DNA of 64,000 bases from an uncultured Alteromonadaceae bacterium (GCA_947494925.1 CANLWS010000001.1:310001-374000), one strand, 5' to 3'. Counted from the stretch's first letter, positions 10,637 to 20,419 are shown. Numbers and translations: made by a program. The notes: a model not told the origin generated them from the sequence alone.

Positions 10637-11167
10637 TTATTTTTCAACCTTACCTACTTGCCCTGTGTATATCTGGTATTCAAAGTACGGTCCTACTGAC
10701 AATCGAAACCGACATTTGGCATCCAATGCATTGTCCGTATTTTCCACTCCATCGAAATACTCCGGAAACACTTTGAATCCTTCTATTTCTAAGGGAGTAC
10801 CTAACACCATTCGCCATAATTTGGCACATCCATCACTATTCGGTTCTGCCCTTGGCCAGCCCAGGTGGCTCATCACCATAGGACGGCGATCTGTTTCTAT
10901 CAGTGAGTTCTGATCACCCAATCGCGACGCATACTGCACAAGCATGACAATTTGTGGCCGCCCTTCTGCTTGCCATTGCCAATGAGCATTGGTCACGTTT
11001 TTCGAAAATTCTTCAGCCAAAGTCTGCATGGCGGTCAGTTTGATATCCGGTTCATTTTTATTGAAATAAAAAATCGCAGTAGTCATCAACGAGACGAACA
11101 CCACTAACACGATAATTTTGCTGTATAAACCCAAAGTTCTCTCTTCAGAGGCATGTTGTCGATCCAC
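10637..11167 (-). CDS. mshF: MSHA biogenesis protein MshF
   Basis: A 176-aa protein with one N-terminal membrane helix (about 16-36, IIVLVVFVSLMTTAIFYF) and a periplasmic domain. A GTG at 11167 overlapping the mshG stop (TAGTG) is the best start, because GGAGG lies about six bases upstream; ATG starts further upstream are inside mshG. Assigned by position between mshG and mshB and by size; the family's molecular role is not well defined. Confidence 0.82.
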   Translation of the reverse strand: MDRQHASEERTLGLYSKIIVLVVFVSLMTTAIFYFNKNEPDIKLTAMQTLAEEFSKNVTNAHWQWQAEGRPQIVMLVQYASRLGDQNSLIETDRRPMVMSHLGWPRAEPNSDGCAKLWRMVLGTPLEIEGFKVFPEYFDGVENTDNALDAKCRFRLSVGPYFEYQIYTGQVGKVEK

Positions 11168-12396
11168 TAGCCACCTCCTTTGTATGCGCCCATCATGTCC
11201 CACATTGGTGTAAAAATACCCAATGCCAACACTAAAACCATGCCCGCGACTATGGCAATTAAGATGGGTTCTATTTTGGACGTCAGACTTTTCAAGTCGT
11301 AGTCCACTTCGCGTTCGTAATATTCAGCCGCTTCACTTAATAACTCATCTACCCGGCCCGTTTCTTCACCAACATTAATCATTTGCAGTACTAAGGGAGT
11401 AAATAAGGTGCTGGACGCAGCAACTCTCGACAGGCTTTCGCCTTTTTCGATATTGCGCCGCATCCCCAAAATGCGATCACTCATATAGGCATTGTCAACC
11501 GCGTCGGCTACCAGGCTAAGCGCTGTGGTAAGCGGAACGCCTGCGATTGTCATCATGCTGAAACTGCGTGCGAAGCGTCCAAGCAAGGTGCGTTCGATGA
11601 TAGTCCCGACTATGGGCATGCGGATTTTTGCCCGGTCCCACCGGTAACGCCCCCGCTCTGTTTTCAGGTAGCGGGAAACAGCAAAAATGCTTAATCCAAT
11701 TGCCACCAACATATGCGGCCAGTAGTTCAAAAAGAAATCGGACATGCCAAGTAGAATTTGCGTCATTAACGGCAGTTCAGCATTAAACTTGTCAAACATA
11801 CCTGCGAATACCGGAATCACTTTGATATTCAGGATGAACATGGCAATGACTAGGGCGATCAGCACAAACATGGGATAACGGGTTGCCGCTTTTATCTGTT
11901 TGCGCGTCTCTTGCTCTCTCTCGAGATAGTCAGATAGTTGCAGGAAAGACTCGTCCAATTTACCGGTATTTTCACCCACGTGAACAATGCTTACGAAAAG
12001 CTGATTAAATACCTGTGGATGCTGATGCATTGCAGAAGAAATCGTGCGGCCTCGCTCCAGCAGTAGCACCACGTCTCTTAGCGCTGCCGCCATGCGAACT
12101 GAACTGGTTGATTCGGCCAGACCGCTTACTGCGCGTAAAATAGGGATCCCAGATTTAGTTAACGAGTACATCTGACGCGAAAAAATCACCAGGTCTTCGA
12201 GTTTGATTCTGGGGGTCAAAAAGGAAATTCGGGGGCCGCTTTGTTGCGACGACTCTGTACCGGCAGCAACAATATCCAGAGGAATAACATTGCGCCCGCT
12301 AAGCGCCTTAGCTGCAGCGGCCACATCCGCTGCATCTATTGAACCTTCAGTAAGCTGGCCTTGTGCGTCCCGGCCTTTGTAACTAAACAGGGCCAT
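11167..12396 (-). CDS. mshG: MSHA inner-membrane platform protein MshG
   Basis: A 409-aa GspF/PilC family platform protein. It has two repeated T2SSF domains (about 70-195 and 270-395), each with a membrane helix pair, including FVLIALVIAMFILNIKVIPVF and ILIAIVAGMVLVLALGIFTPMWDMMGAY. The motif QMINVGEETGRVDELLSEAA is the conserved PilC/GspF signature. It couples the MshE ATPase to pilin polymerisation in the inner membrane. It overlaps mshE by 14 nt. Confidence 0.95.
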   Translation of the reverse strand: MALFSYKGRDAQGQLTEGSIDAADVAAAAKALSGRNVIPLDIVAAGTESSQQSGPRISFLTPRIKLEDLVIFSRQMYSLTKSGIPILRAVSGLAESTSSVRMAAALRDVVLLLERGRTISSAMHQHPQVFNQLFVSIVHVGENTGKLDESFLQLSDYLEREQETRKQIKAATRYPMFVLIALVIAMFILNIKVIPVFAGMFDKFNAELPLMTQILLGMSDFFLNYWPHMLVAIGLSIFAVSRYLKTERGRYRWDRAKIRMPIVGTIIERTLLGRFARSFSMMTIAGVPLTTALSLVADAVDNAYMSDRILGMRRNIEKGESLSRVAASSTLFTPLVLQMINVGEETGRVDELLSEAAEYYEREVDYDLKSLTSKIEPILIAIVAGMVLVLALGIFTPMWDMMGAYKGGG

Positions 12397-14170
12397 GAGA
12401 TTCTTCCTCTACGTCGTCTTGCGCCGTGCTTAAATCAGGCTCAGTGTAAGCATGTGAATTCTCCGGTTCAGCATCCGCGACCATCTCCACCAACTTCAAT
12501 ACCTCTTCCACTGTTGTAAAGCCTAATTTTGCGTAGCTAAGCGCAACATGGGATAAGGGGGCGTACTGCGGACTCTGTTCTGCGGCTTGGGTGAAAGCCA
12601 CTGTATCGCTGACCTTCAACGCGTTCATCATGGGTTCGGTCATTTCAAGTAATTCAAACACGCCAACACGTCCCTGATACCCACTATGATTGCAGTTCTG
12701 ACAACCCGCTCCCCGTTTAAACTTAATAGTGGAAACCTGTTCATCGATATGACTTAGCCAGGAGATCTCCTCATCGGTTGGCTGATAATCTGTTGCACAG
12801 TTTGTGCAAATCCTGCGTACCAATCGTTGCGCGATAATCGCCCGCAATGAACTGGCAACCAAATAGCCCGGCGCCCCCATATCCAGTAAGCGCACCGCGC
12901 TGCTGATAGCGTCGTTGGTGTGCAAAGTGGATAACACCAGGTGACCTGTTAAGGCCCCACGCAGACCAATTTCGGCCGTCTCGGTATCACGCATCTCACC
13001 CACCATAATAATATCGGGGTCTTGACGCAGGGTGGTGCGTAAAACGTTGGAAAAATTCAGGTCAATTTTGTTATTGATCTGCACCTGATTGATCCTGGGC
13101 AGACGATATTCCACCGGATCTTCAACCGTAATGATTTTGACTGCTGCCTGGTTCAGTTCGCTGAGCGCCCCATAAAGGGTAGTGGTTTTTCCTGAGCCTG
13201 TTGGGCCGGTAACCAGAATCATGCCGTGAGGACGTTTCAGTAACGTGCGGAAACGCCTTAGGATCGGCCCAGGCATGCCTGTTTGTTCCAACGTCAGCAA
13301 TCCGGCAGATTGATCCAGCAGTCGCATAACAACCGACTCACCGTGTTGCACTGGCATGGTAGAGACCCTTACGTCTACTACATGCCCCTTTATTCTGATT
13401 TGCGTACGACCATCCTGTGGTAGTCGTTTTTCTGAAATGTCCAGGCCTGACATCAACTTCAGTCTTAAAACCAGTGCGGATGCAATGTTTCGTTCCTGGA
13501 TAACATTTTCCTGAAGCACACCATCTACACGCTGGCGAATGCGCAACATTTTGTCATCAGGTTCAATGTGAATATCAGATGCTTTTGCCTGCAACGCATC
13601 CTCAAAAATGGATTGCAATAACCTGGCAACCGCCGTGTCCTGTTCATCTTCCAGGCCACCCATCAGGTCAAATTCGTTGTCGTCTTGATATTCTTCTGCG
13701 AGCTCCTGGGCGAAGGAGGCGATTTCTTCTGTTTTGCGATAGTAATTGTCGAATGCTGAAAACAGCTGAGTATCACTGACCACTGCTAATTCTATCGGCT
13801 TTGGCAATACACTGGATAAGGTATCCATACCAGCCAAATCAGCAGGGTCGCTCATGCCCACCAGAAGGTGATCACCTTTGTCATCAAGCACGATAGCGCG
13901 GTGCCGCCGGGCAAGCACCTCAGGTAATAGTTTAACGTTTTCCGGGGCAACTCTGTACTGAGGAATATCAATCAGTGGCACATTAAGATGTTGTGATAAC
14001 AACTCAAGGAGCTGTTGTTCTGTCACCATCTCTTTTTCAATCAGTACATAACCCAGTTTTCGCCCTGACTCGCGCTGGGAAGCCAACGCCTGGCCAAGTT
14101 GCTCATCTGAGATGACGCCGTTTTGAACCAGCAAATCACCGAGGCGAATTTTTTGTCTAGGCTGGTTCAT
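12383..14170 (-). CDS. mshE: MSHA extension ATPase MshE with c-di-GMP-binding N-domain
   Basis: A 595-aa GspE/PilB-type hexameric ATPase powering pilus extension. The Walker A is GPTGSGKTTT (about residue 320), followed by the Asp box, Walker B-like MVGEMRDTETAEIGLRGALTGHL and a four-cysteine zinc site (CTNC and CQNC). Residues 8-60 carry two copies of the MshEN signature: RLGDLLVQNGVISDEQLGQA and a second beginning KLGYVLIEKEMV. In Vibrio cholerae MshE this domain binds cyclic di-GMP, so pilus extension here is probably under c-di-GMP control. It overlaps mshN by 4 nt. Confidence 0.95.
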   Translation of the reverse strand: MNQPRQKIRLGDLLVQNGVISDEQLGQALASQRESGRKLGYVLIEKEMVTEQQLLELLSQHLNVPLIDIPQYRVAPENVKLLPEVLARRHRAIVLDDKGDHLLVGMSDPADLAGMDTLSSVLPKPIELAVVSDTQLFSAFDNYYRKTEEIASFAQELAEEYQDDNEFDLMGGLEDEQDTAVARLLQSIFEDALQAKASDIHIEPDDKMLRIRQRVDGVLQENVIQERNIASALVLRLKLMSGLDISEKRLPQDGRTQIRIKGHVVDVRVSTMPVQHGESVVMRLLDQSAGLLTLEQTGMPGPILRRFRTLLKRPHGMILVTGPTGSGKTTTLYGALSELNQAAVKIITVEDPVEYRLPRINQVQINNKIDLNFSNVLRTTLRQDPDIIMVGEMRDTETAEIGLRGALTGHLVLSTLHTNDAISSAVRLLDMGAPGYLVASSLRAIIAQRLVRRICTNCATDYQPTDEEISWLSHIDEQVSTIKFKRGAGCQNCNHSGYQGRVGVFELLEMTEPMMNALKVSDTVAFTQAAEQSPQYAPLSHVALSYAKLGFTTVEEVLKLVEMVADAEPENSHAYTEPDLSTAQDDVEEESHGPV

Positions 14171-15300
14171 CGTTCATCCCCAAGAAACTGCAGTCTCTGC
14201 TGCACGAAGGTTGCAACTTCTGTAGACAATTGATTCAGGTTACTGGCCTTTTGATAGGCAATTAGAGCGCCTTGATTTTCACCCAGTCTTTCCTGTGTCA
14301 CTGCAAGTCCCAGCCACCATTTTGAATTGTCCGGATAAGCTTGCGCCAGGGCCAGGTAATCAGTCTTTGCAGGTTCGTAGCGATTCAATTGATCTGCCAG
14401 AGAGGCTCGATACGCCAGATAATCAGGTTCCAGCAAGGCATTTACTGAGAATTTCTGCAATAAATCATGGGCTTTTTCACGCTGTGAGTTCTGACCATAA
14501 AGCCTTGCCAACATAAGTCTTAATTCTGCACTATCAGGATGCACATTTAAGCCATCCATCAGCAACGCTTCTGCACTTCTATGCTGGTTTTGTGCGAATA
14601 GCAATGCCGCAAGTTTTTTTCTGGCCGGGAGGTTTGCAGGCTCCAAGCCAACCAATTGATTCAGGTATCTCGCCGCTTCCACACTATCACCGATCTGCAA
14701 TGCATCCTGCGCCAATTGTTTTAGCGAGCGACTGCTCGTCTTATCCACATTGCTGGTCATTTCGAAAACCGGGGTCACCTGAGGTGCTTCCAACGCCTGA
14801 GAAGCCGCCGCAATTTGTTGCGGAACAGCGTTTTCAGGCGCCTGCAGTGCGTCTGGCTCCTGGTCTGCAGCTTTTTCATTGACTGCTTTTTCAGTGAGAG
14901 ATGCTCCGGCGTTGGTCTCAGATTGTTCAACTGTCGGATGGTTAGTTATGGTGGGTTTTATCGTTCCATTCTCATCAGAAGCAGCTTGTGCAAGCACCTG
15001 ACTATCTTCAGAAGCCTTTTCACCGGCAGCTTCCGTTGCAGTATTGCTGATTTGCTGTAATTCACCTTTTGCAGTTTCAGAGGCCTCTGAGGTCGTTTCC
15101 GGTGCGCTGGTCGCGACTGTGTTGATGGATGTCTGACTGTGCATCTGATAGGCAAAACCGGCACAGATGACCAATAACACCAAGGTAATAAACCAGGGAA
15201 GTAACGACGATTTAGCCGGAGGTTGATAATTTGCGCTGCCACCAACCGGTTCCTGCTGCCTGCTTTCCAGGTCCTGCAACATTTTATTCACTACGCTCAA
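14167..15300 (-). CDS. mshN: MSHA biogenesis protein MshN (TPR)
   Basis: A 377-aa bitopic membrane protein: a short cytoplasmic N-terminus starting SVVNKMLQDLESRQ, one membrane helix (about 32-52, WFITLVLLVICAGFAYQM), an Ala/Glu/Gln-rich low-complexity linker, and tetratricopeptide repeats (about 200-370). The TTG at 15300 overlaps the mshM stop (TTGA), is preceded by a G-run, and gives the normal MshN N-terminus; a GTG three codons later is the alternative. Likely links the assembly platform and MshL secretin, by analogy with other TPR pilus proteins. Confidence 0.86.
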   Translation of the reverse strand: MSVVNKMLQDLESRQQEPVGGSANYQPPAKSSLLPWFITLVLLVICAGFAYQMHSQTSINTVATSAPETTSEASETAKGELQQISNTATEAAGEKASEDSQVLAQAASDENGTIKPTITNHPTVEQSETNAGASLTEKAVNEKAADQEPDALQAPENAVPQQIAAASQALEAPQVTPVFEMTSNVDKTSSRSLKQLAQDALQIGDSVEAARYLNQLVGLEPANLPARKKLAALLFAQNQHRSAEALLMDGLNVHPDSAELRLMLARLYGQNSQREKAHDLLQKFSVNALLEPDYLAYRASLADQLNRYEPAKTDYLALAQAYPDNSKWWLGLAVTQERLGENQGALIAYQKASNLNQLSTEVATFVQQRLQFLGDER

Positions 15301-16205
15301 AATGTAACCCCCGCGTAGGCAATATAGCCACCTGCAGCGGCTATGGAAATCACTACCAGTAAGGTAAACATAAACCACAATGGAAAACCTTTGTGAATAG
15401 CGGCTTCGGTATCTTTAATTGCGTGAATAACGTGCTTGGTTTCAACCTGTTGTTTGCCCTCTCCATAAGCCAGCATAAGAGATTTATGGCATAACACATT
15501 GACGATCCTGGGTGTTCCCATACTGGCATTAAAAAGCCGCTTGCACTGGCTTTGGTTAAACACTTCAACGCCCCGGTATCCCGCTACGTTGAGGCGGTGT
15601 CTGACGTATTGATAAACCTGATCCGCATCCATCAAACGCAGACTGTATGAAAAGGTAATACGCTGTTTTAGTTGGCGCAATTCAGGCAACGCCAGCTTTT
15701 CATCCAATTCAGGTTGTCCAAACAACACTACCTGTAGCAGCTTCCTGGATTCTGTTTCCAGATTTGTTATCAGGCGTAGTGCTTCTATGCTCTCAACCGG
15801 AAGCGCTTGTGCCTCATCGATGATCAGCACCACACCTTTGTTCTGTTGGTGAATGTGGATCAACCTTTGCTGAATCCGATGAGTAAATTCCTGCTGATCG
15901 GTATGGTCCGTCAGCGGCACATTAAGCTCACTGGCAACCGCTCTTCGTAATTCAGCCGGGGATAAATAGGGATTGGGAATATAGGCAGTGACGAAACTAC
16001 CTGGTAATTCATTCAGCAACTTGCGGCATATCAGAGTTTTACCGGTGCCTACTTCACCCGTTACTTTGATAAACCCTTCTCCGGTTTTAAGCGCAGTGCG
16101 CAGCACATCAATCGCTTCTTTGTGACTTGGCAGCCCGAAGAAATAACTTGTGTTAGGCGTCAGGGTGAAGGGTAATTCCTTTATACCGTAGTGGTACAGG
16201 TACAT
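15297..16205 (-). CDS. mshM: MSHA biogenesis ATPase MshM (ExeA-like)
   Basis: A 302-aa ExeA/GspA-like AAA+ ATPase with a C-terminal membrane helix (about 276-298). Walker A is GEVGTGKT, Walker B is VVLIIDEAQAL. The start MYLYHYGIKELPFTL at 16205 is the conserved N-terminus of this family; 20 extra upstream codons overlap mshL and are unlikely. ExeA-type proteins help insert the secretin through the cell wall, so a role in MshL assembly is inferred. Confidence 0.9.
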   Translation of the reverse strand: MYLYHYGIKELPFTLTPNTSYFFGLPSHKEAIDVLRTALKTGEGFIKVTGEVGTGKTLICRKLLNELPGSFVTAYIPNPYLSPAELRRAVASELNVPLTDHTDQQEFTHRIQQRLIHIHQQNKGVVLIIDEAQALPVESIEALRLITNLETESRKLLQVVLFGQPELDEKLALPELRQLKQRITFSYSLRLMDADQVYQYVRHRLNVAGYRGVEVFNQSQCKRLFNASMGTPRIVNVLCHKSLMLAYGEGKQQVETKHVIHAIKDTEAAIHKGFPLWFMFTLLVVISIAAAGGYIAYAGVTF

Positions 16206-16209
16206 GACA

Positions 16210-17892
16210 TTAATCCACGTATAACCAGTCGGCCATCTGGGTGCGACTTTTCTGAAGCTGCTCACGCCAGGTTCCCGGGCCCACGACTGTCGGTTTGATC
16301 AATATAACCAGTTCCTTTTTGGTTTCTACATCATGTTTACTTTTAAATAGATTCCCCAATATTGGAATACTACCAAGAAAGGGGGTTTTCGAATTCCGTT
16401 CCGATACAATCGACTGCATCAGTCCGCCTATCACGACTATTTCGCCGGATTTTGCACTGATTACTGTATCTGATTCGCGTATGTTGCTTTGTGCTAGTGG
16501 CAGGACGAATCGCTCTTCGTTCAGGGTGATAACTTTTTCCTGTTCCTCCGTCTCAATAACTGATGGGTGCACATGTAGCAGTACACTGCCGTTCTCATCA
16601 ATCTGTGGTGTCACGTCCAAGGCTATGCCTGAAAAGAACGGGGTCAGTTCAATATTTGGCGTTACCGTTGTCGTGCCAGAAGTGATTGTATTTTGATTAG
16701 ACACCTCAGTGACAAAATACTCGTCATCGCCGACTTTTATTACGGCCTTCTGATTGTTGGTGGCAGTAACCCTCGGACTGGAAAGCACCTGCACGTTGCC
16801 CTGGGTTTCTAGTAGTGTCAGCACACCTGAAAAATCTGCATTCAAGAAAGATAAATTGGTAATCCCACCTAAAGCGGCAGTGATCCCATTGCCGAAGTTC
16901 CCAGCGGTTGTGGACAAGGTAAATTCAGTGCTACCGCTATTTTCGACAATCTGGTTCCAGTTGATGCCCTGCTGATATTCGTCGCTGAGTGATACTTCAA
17001 TAATTCTGGCTTCTAGCACCACCTGACGCTGAATAATTTCTTCGGAAACTTTCAGAAACTCTTTCACTGCACGAATCTCTTTAGGTAGTGCTTTGATCGT
17101 CACTAAGCCTGCTTGTGGAGTAACCATGACAGTGCGCCCATCTTCATTCCCCACCAAGGCATGCAGTGTTGTCTGCAGGTCTGCCCAAAAATCAGTTTCA
17201 GTGCGGGTGCTGATATTGGTGCCATTTACATTGTTGTTAAAATTACTTCCACCGATATTGCTGTCGCTGCTTGAGTTTCCGCTAAAGTTATTTAAACCAT
17301 TGCCATTACTGCTGTTTCGATTATTTCCTTCCGTCTGTGACACGCCACCAGAAGTAATGCTGGTTTGAGTAGCCCCGGTGCGTTGCATCAACAGGTAATT
17401 CACAGAAATAGTTTCAGTCCGCATACCCGCAGGGAAAACACGGAAAATGCGCTCATTCCGTTGAATTTCAAATCCATACAGGTCTGACACCAACGCAAAA
17501 ATCTGTTCCAGTTCAACCTGTTTCAAGTTAAGCGATATAGTGCCGCTCACCTCAGGGTGAATGGCAACGCTATAGGGAGTGTCTTTCACCAGGCCTGAAA
17601 AAAAGCTGGCAGCATCCACCTGTTGAGCATTCACGTCATACTTGGTTTTGCCAAACAAGGTATCACTTTGCTGCATCGCACCCGGCATCAAAGCCTGGCT
17701 AACCGCATCCGGCAGGTCCTGCAACGGCTTCACTTTTTCCTGCTTTTTTTCTGCTGCTTGTTGCTCATCAATGGCTGCTTGCAAAGAACGCTCTGCTGGC
17801 GCTTCCTGGGTCGATTGACAACCTAAAACTATGAGTGCCAGTCCCGTCAGGACCAATCGCTTAAAAATCATCTGATGCATCTTTTTTGACAT
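16210..17892 (-). CDS. mshL: MSHA outer-membrane secretin MshL
   Basis: A secretin of up to 560 aa with a lipoprotein signal (lipobox IVLGC followed by QSTQ), a secretin N-domain (about 95-150, ASFFSGLVKDTPYSV), a Ser/Asn/Gly-rich linker (about 180-230) and the C-terminal secretin beta-barrel (about 290-545, with VLSSPRVTATNNQKAVIKVG and EIVVIGGLMQS). It forms the outer-membrane pore for the pilus. Starts at 17892, 17880 or 17871 are all possible; the last gives the shortest lipoprotein signal, and ribosome sites do not decide. It overlaps mshK by 32 nt in the longest form. Confidence 0.93.
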   Translation of the reverse strand: MSKKMHQMIFKRLVLTGLALIVLGCQSTQEAPAERSLQAAIDEQQAAEKKQEKVKPLQDLPDAVSQALMPGAMQQSDTLFGKTKYDVNAQQVDAASFFSGLVKDTPYSVAIHPEVSGTISLNLKQVELEQIFALVSDLYGFEIQRNERIFRVFPAGMRTETISVNYLLMQRTGATQTSITSGGVSQTEGNNRNSSNGNGLNNFSGNSSSDSNIGGSNFNNNVNGTNISTRTETDFWADLQTTLHALVGNEDGRTVMVTPQAGLVTIKALPKEIRAVKEFLKVSEEIIQRQVVLEARIIEVSLSDEYQQGINWNQIVENSGSTEFTLSTTAGNFGNGITAALGGITNLSFLNADFSGVLTLLETQGNVQVLSSPRVTATNNQKAVIKVGDDEYFVTEVSNQNTITSGTTTVTPNIELTPFFSGIALDVTPQIDENGSVLLHVHPSVIETEEQEKVITLNEERFVLPLAQSNIRESDTVISAKSGEIVVIGGLMQSIVSERNSKTPFLGSIPILGNLFKSKHDVETKKELVILIKPTVVGPGTWREQLQKSRTQMADWLYVD

Positions 17893-18214
17893 TATTGTTA
17901 TTAATTAAAAACTCTTTTTTCTTTTTTTCTTTGTTCATCAAGATAACGCCATCATGGTGCACTTGCGCTACCCGGAAACCTTTCCATTGCTCACCTTCTG
18001 CTATTGACTGCCCATTCATCACCGCATGCTTGTTGTTTTCGTTGATGAATATTGCAGACAGATTAACCTTTGGAAAGCCATCAGCTCCCAACCCATTTTC
18101 AGACTGCGCTATGGCACTTTGCGTTTTTGGTCGGGTAGGATCAACCAACTGTTGTGCATTAATGCTGCTGACAAACATCAGGATAGATATTGTCATTGGA
18201 TACCTAGCGATCAT
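17861..18214 (-). CDS. mshK: MSHA biogenesis protein MshK
   Basis: A 117-aa protein with a signal peptide or N-terminal anchor (residues 1-20, MTISILMFVSSINAQ) and a PilP/GspC-like small domain (LVDPTRP, VNLSAIFINENNKHAVMNGQ, WKGFRVAQVHHDGVIL). Such proteins dock to the secretin N-domain. AGGAG lies eight bases before the ATG. The position between mshJ and mshL is canonical. Confidence 0.86.
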   Translation of the reverse strand: MIARYPMTISILMFVSSINAQQLVDPTRPKTQSAIAQSENGLGADGFPKVNLSAIFINENNKHAVMNGQSIAEGEQWKGFRVAQVHHDGVILMNKEKKKKEFLINNNNVKKDASDDF

Positions 18215-18881
18215 TCCACACTCCTATAAAAGCGGGGCTGGTACTCAAAGTGTAGAGTTCAATCTCAACCTCAGCCAATGGATATTCTGTCACGCGATAC
18301 GAGTACTTTTTCCAGTAGAAATGCCAAGGCATGGCCTCGACAGATTCAAGATACTGCTGAATGTCAAAGTATTGCCCTTCGAGCACCAATTGCACACCGT
18401 GTTGATAGAGATTGGTTTGCACTGAATCGCTGTCTTCAATGTCGAGCATTTGCACTGGAGGTATAGAACGCATTTCCAACAATCTCAATTTGCTGGACTT
18501 ACTTAACACAGTCTCCAGCATTCCTGCCATTTTATTGGCCGGAACCAGATCCTGCGTCTGCTGCAGCAATTGGCTGTCTAATTTTTCCAAATCCCGCTGA
18601 TTAAGTGCGATGCGATCTTTTAAAGATTTGTCAGGGTCTTGCTCTAAATCCTTCTGCAACACTGCTATTTGCTGCTCAATGCTTGTTACTTGCATTGAAA
18701 GCCGGCGAGATTCTTTGCGGGCATTATCTGTTTGCAGATAAATAGGCTCGATAAACCACAAGTACCCAATTAACAAAATTGCCACTAGTCCAGCGACTGA
18801 GATTAAAATTCGTTCCCGGCGGGACAAATGGATAAATTGTCTGTGGACCTGTGCGACTCTGTAGCTAAAATCACTGCTCAT
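18204..18881 (-). CDS. mshJ: MSHA biogenesis protein MshJ (PilO-like)
   Basis: A 225-aa bitopic protein. The start MSSDFSYRVAQ at 18881 has GGAG seven bases upstream and is preferred over a longer frame inside mshI2. One membrane helix (about 28-48, ILISVAGLVAILLIGYLWF) is followed by a coiled coil (about 60-115) and a PilO-like ferredoxin-fold domain. It is predicted to pair with the PilN-like MshI2 in the alignment subcomplex. Confidence 0.88.
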   Translation of the reverse strand: MSSDFSYRVAQVHRQFIHLSRRERILISVAGLVAILLIGYLWFIEPIYLQTDNARKESRRLSMQVTSIEQQIAVLQKDLEQDPDKSLKDRIALNQRDLEKLDSQLLQQTQDLVPANKMAGMLETVLSKSSKLRLLEMRSIPPVQMLDIEDSDSVQTNLYQHGVQLVLEGQYFDIQQYLESVEAMPWHFYWKKYSYRVTEYPLAEVEIELYTLSTSPAFIGVWNDR

Positions 18882-19485
18882 TTGTGACTCCAGCACCGAG
18901 ATCGGCAATTTCTGAACTCAATACAAATAGTAACTCTTCGTTGCCATCTCTGTAGAGCCTTGCAGCCGCGAACTCTTTGCCGATGAAATACTCTGCAGAT
19001 GCTAATTTATTGACCCAATTGGGCACCGCAGCAGAATCTGTGGCGCCACCTCTAATGCTAATTTGTGATTCATTCAGGTGAATTTCCGTCAACCACAGGT
19101 CCTGTTGGTGATTGGCGGCTAAGTCCAACATCAGCGCAGAAAAGCCCTGGCTTTTTTGTTGTTCACGGTTGGCTAGCTCCCGAACTATTGTTTTTTTGAT
19201 TTTGAGCTGCTTTTGGGATTGTTCGAGCGCTTCCACTAACTTGGGGTTTTGCACCCTGGTATCCCGGCCCTTTGTCATTACTCCCAACAATGTAGTTTTA
19301 TCTTTAACTTGCTGAGCAGCGAATAAAGCCTCTTGCTGTGCGTGATTTTTTAGTCTGGAAACACTAACACCTGCGACAACAACCGACACCAGTGCCACAA
19401 ACCAAATCAAAAACGCAAAATTCAGACTCAGTAGAATGACTTTAGGTTTGAACTGCGGCTGATAAAGATCAATTCTGTTTTTCAT
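18871..19485 (-). CDS. mshI2: MSHA biogenesis protein MshI2 (PilN-like)
   Basis: A 204-aa PilN-like protein. The start MKNRIDLYQPQFKPK at 19485 overlaps the mshI1 stop region and carries the conserved short cytoplasmic N(L/Y)Y-type motif that binds PilM-like partners. One membrane helix (about 20-42) and a coiled coil follow. Extra codons further upstream are inside mshI1 in another frame. In Vibrio MshI is described as a single gene; the two-gene form here corresponds to the PilM/PilN split. Confidence 0.86.
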   Translation of the reverse strand: MKNRIDLYQPQFKPKVILLSLNFAFLIWFVALVSVVVAGVSVSRLKNHAQQEALFAAQQVKDKTTLLGVMTKGRDTRVQNPKLVEALEQSQKQLKIKKTIVRELANREQQKSQGFSALMLDLAANHQQDLWLTEIHLNESQISIRGGATDSAAVPNWVNKLASAEYFIGKEFAAARLYRDGNEELLFVLSSEIADLGAGVTNEQ

Positions 19486-19486
19486 G

Positions 19487-20419
19487 TCAGGCCTTCGATG
19501 CCTCACCAGCCTGAGCCATTGCTGCGCCCAAGCTAGGTAAATAGCGGCCAATGAAACCATTGCCATTGGTACTTAGGGTTTGAGGATTGAACGGCTCAAC
19601 AGGCATAAATGTGAGCTGTTTCATGAGATCAGCAAACTCTTCTAAGACGTCTGATTCGACCCCTAACAAAATTTTCTTGACTGGTGCCTGACGGAGCTGA
19701 CTTTCAAAATAATCCATAGAACGTTGGATTTCGATGCTCAAATTCTCGCTGACACCCATCTGAATTTCCTGCAGATTAAAAGAAGACAGATTCTCATATC
19801 CTCTGAGCCGACGGGAAAAATACAATTGACCGTTTTTAACGATATTCAGGCACATATCAAAACCTGCTTGCTGTACCAGGGTCATAACCGCTTCTTCACT
19901 CACATCAACGAGGTCACAAGTTGCCAATTCGGCCACACCAATACTGGTAAGCTGCAGACCTGCCCCGTTCACACCCTGACACAATGTTTCTATTTCTTGT
20001 TTGGGTATAGCCACTACATCAATTTTGTTGGTACCACTGGTCTGGGCAGGCAACTCTATATAATCAATGACCATTTCTTCCTGCGATGGAATCTGCTCCT
20101 TTACCGCCCAGGTAAGTGCTTGTTTCAATTCATCTTCTTCTACCTGGGGTTTGTCGATCTGAAGGAGTTGATATTTGGTGGTAGAAAAGGCGACATGACA
20201 AGGGGTATTGGCTAGATCTGATTCTGAAACAAACTTTTTAAGCTGATCTTGCCAATCGGCGACGAGTAGGGATGCGTGTTTTACCCAGACAAAGGTTCCG
20301 TCACGCTTTTTCAACACGCTAATATGAAGATCCTGAGCGCCTATTTCCAAACCTACGGAGAAGAATTTGGAAGGTTTCCGAAAGCGCTGTTTTAAATATT
20401 CTCGCCAGCCTACACGCAT
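19487..20419 (-). CDS. mshI1: MSHA biogenesis protein MshI1 (PilM-like)
   Basis: A 310-aa cytoplasmic actin-fold PilM/GspL-like protein (VGLEIGAQDLHISVLKKRDG, ELPAQTSGTNKIDVVAIPKQ, SMDYFESQLRQAPVKKILLG). First gene of the msh transcript: the next gene upstream is divergent and 310 bp away, so the operon promoter should lie in 20420-20729. The ATG has only a weak ribosome site (AAATAAGCGT). mshH (csrD-like), which starts many Vibrio msh loci, is absent here. Confidence 0.88.
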   Translation of the reverse strand: MRVGWREYLKQRFRKPSKFFSVGLEIGAQDLHISVLKKRDGTFVWVKHASLLVADWQDQLKKFVSESDLANTPCHVAFSTTKYQLLQIDKPQVEEDELKQALTWAVKEQIPSQEEMVIDYIELPAQTSGTNKIDVVAIPKQEIETLCQGVNGAGLQLTSIGVAELATCDLVDVSEEAVMTLVQQAGFDMCLNIVKNGQLYFSRRLRGYENLSSFNLQEIQMGVSENLSIEIQRSMDYFESQLRQAPVKKILLGVESDVLEEFADLMKQLTFMPVEPFNPQTLSTNGNGFIGRYLPSLGAAMAQAGEASKA

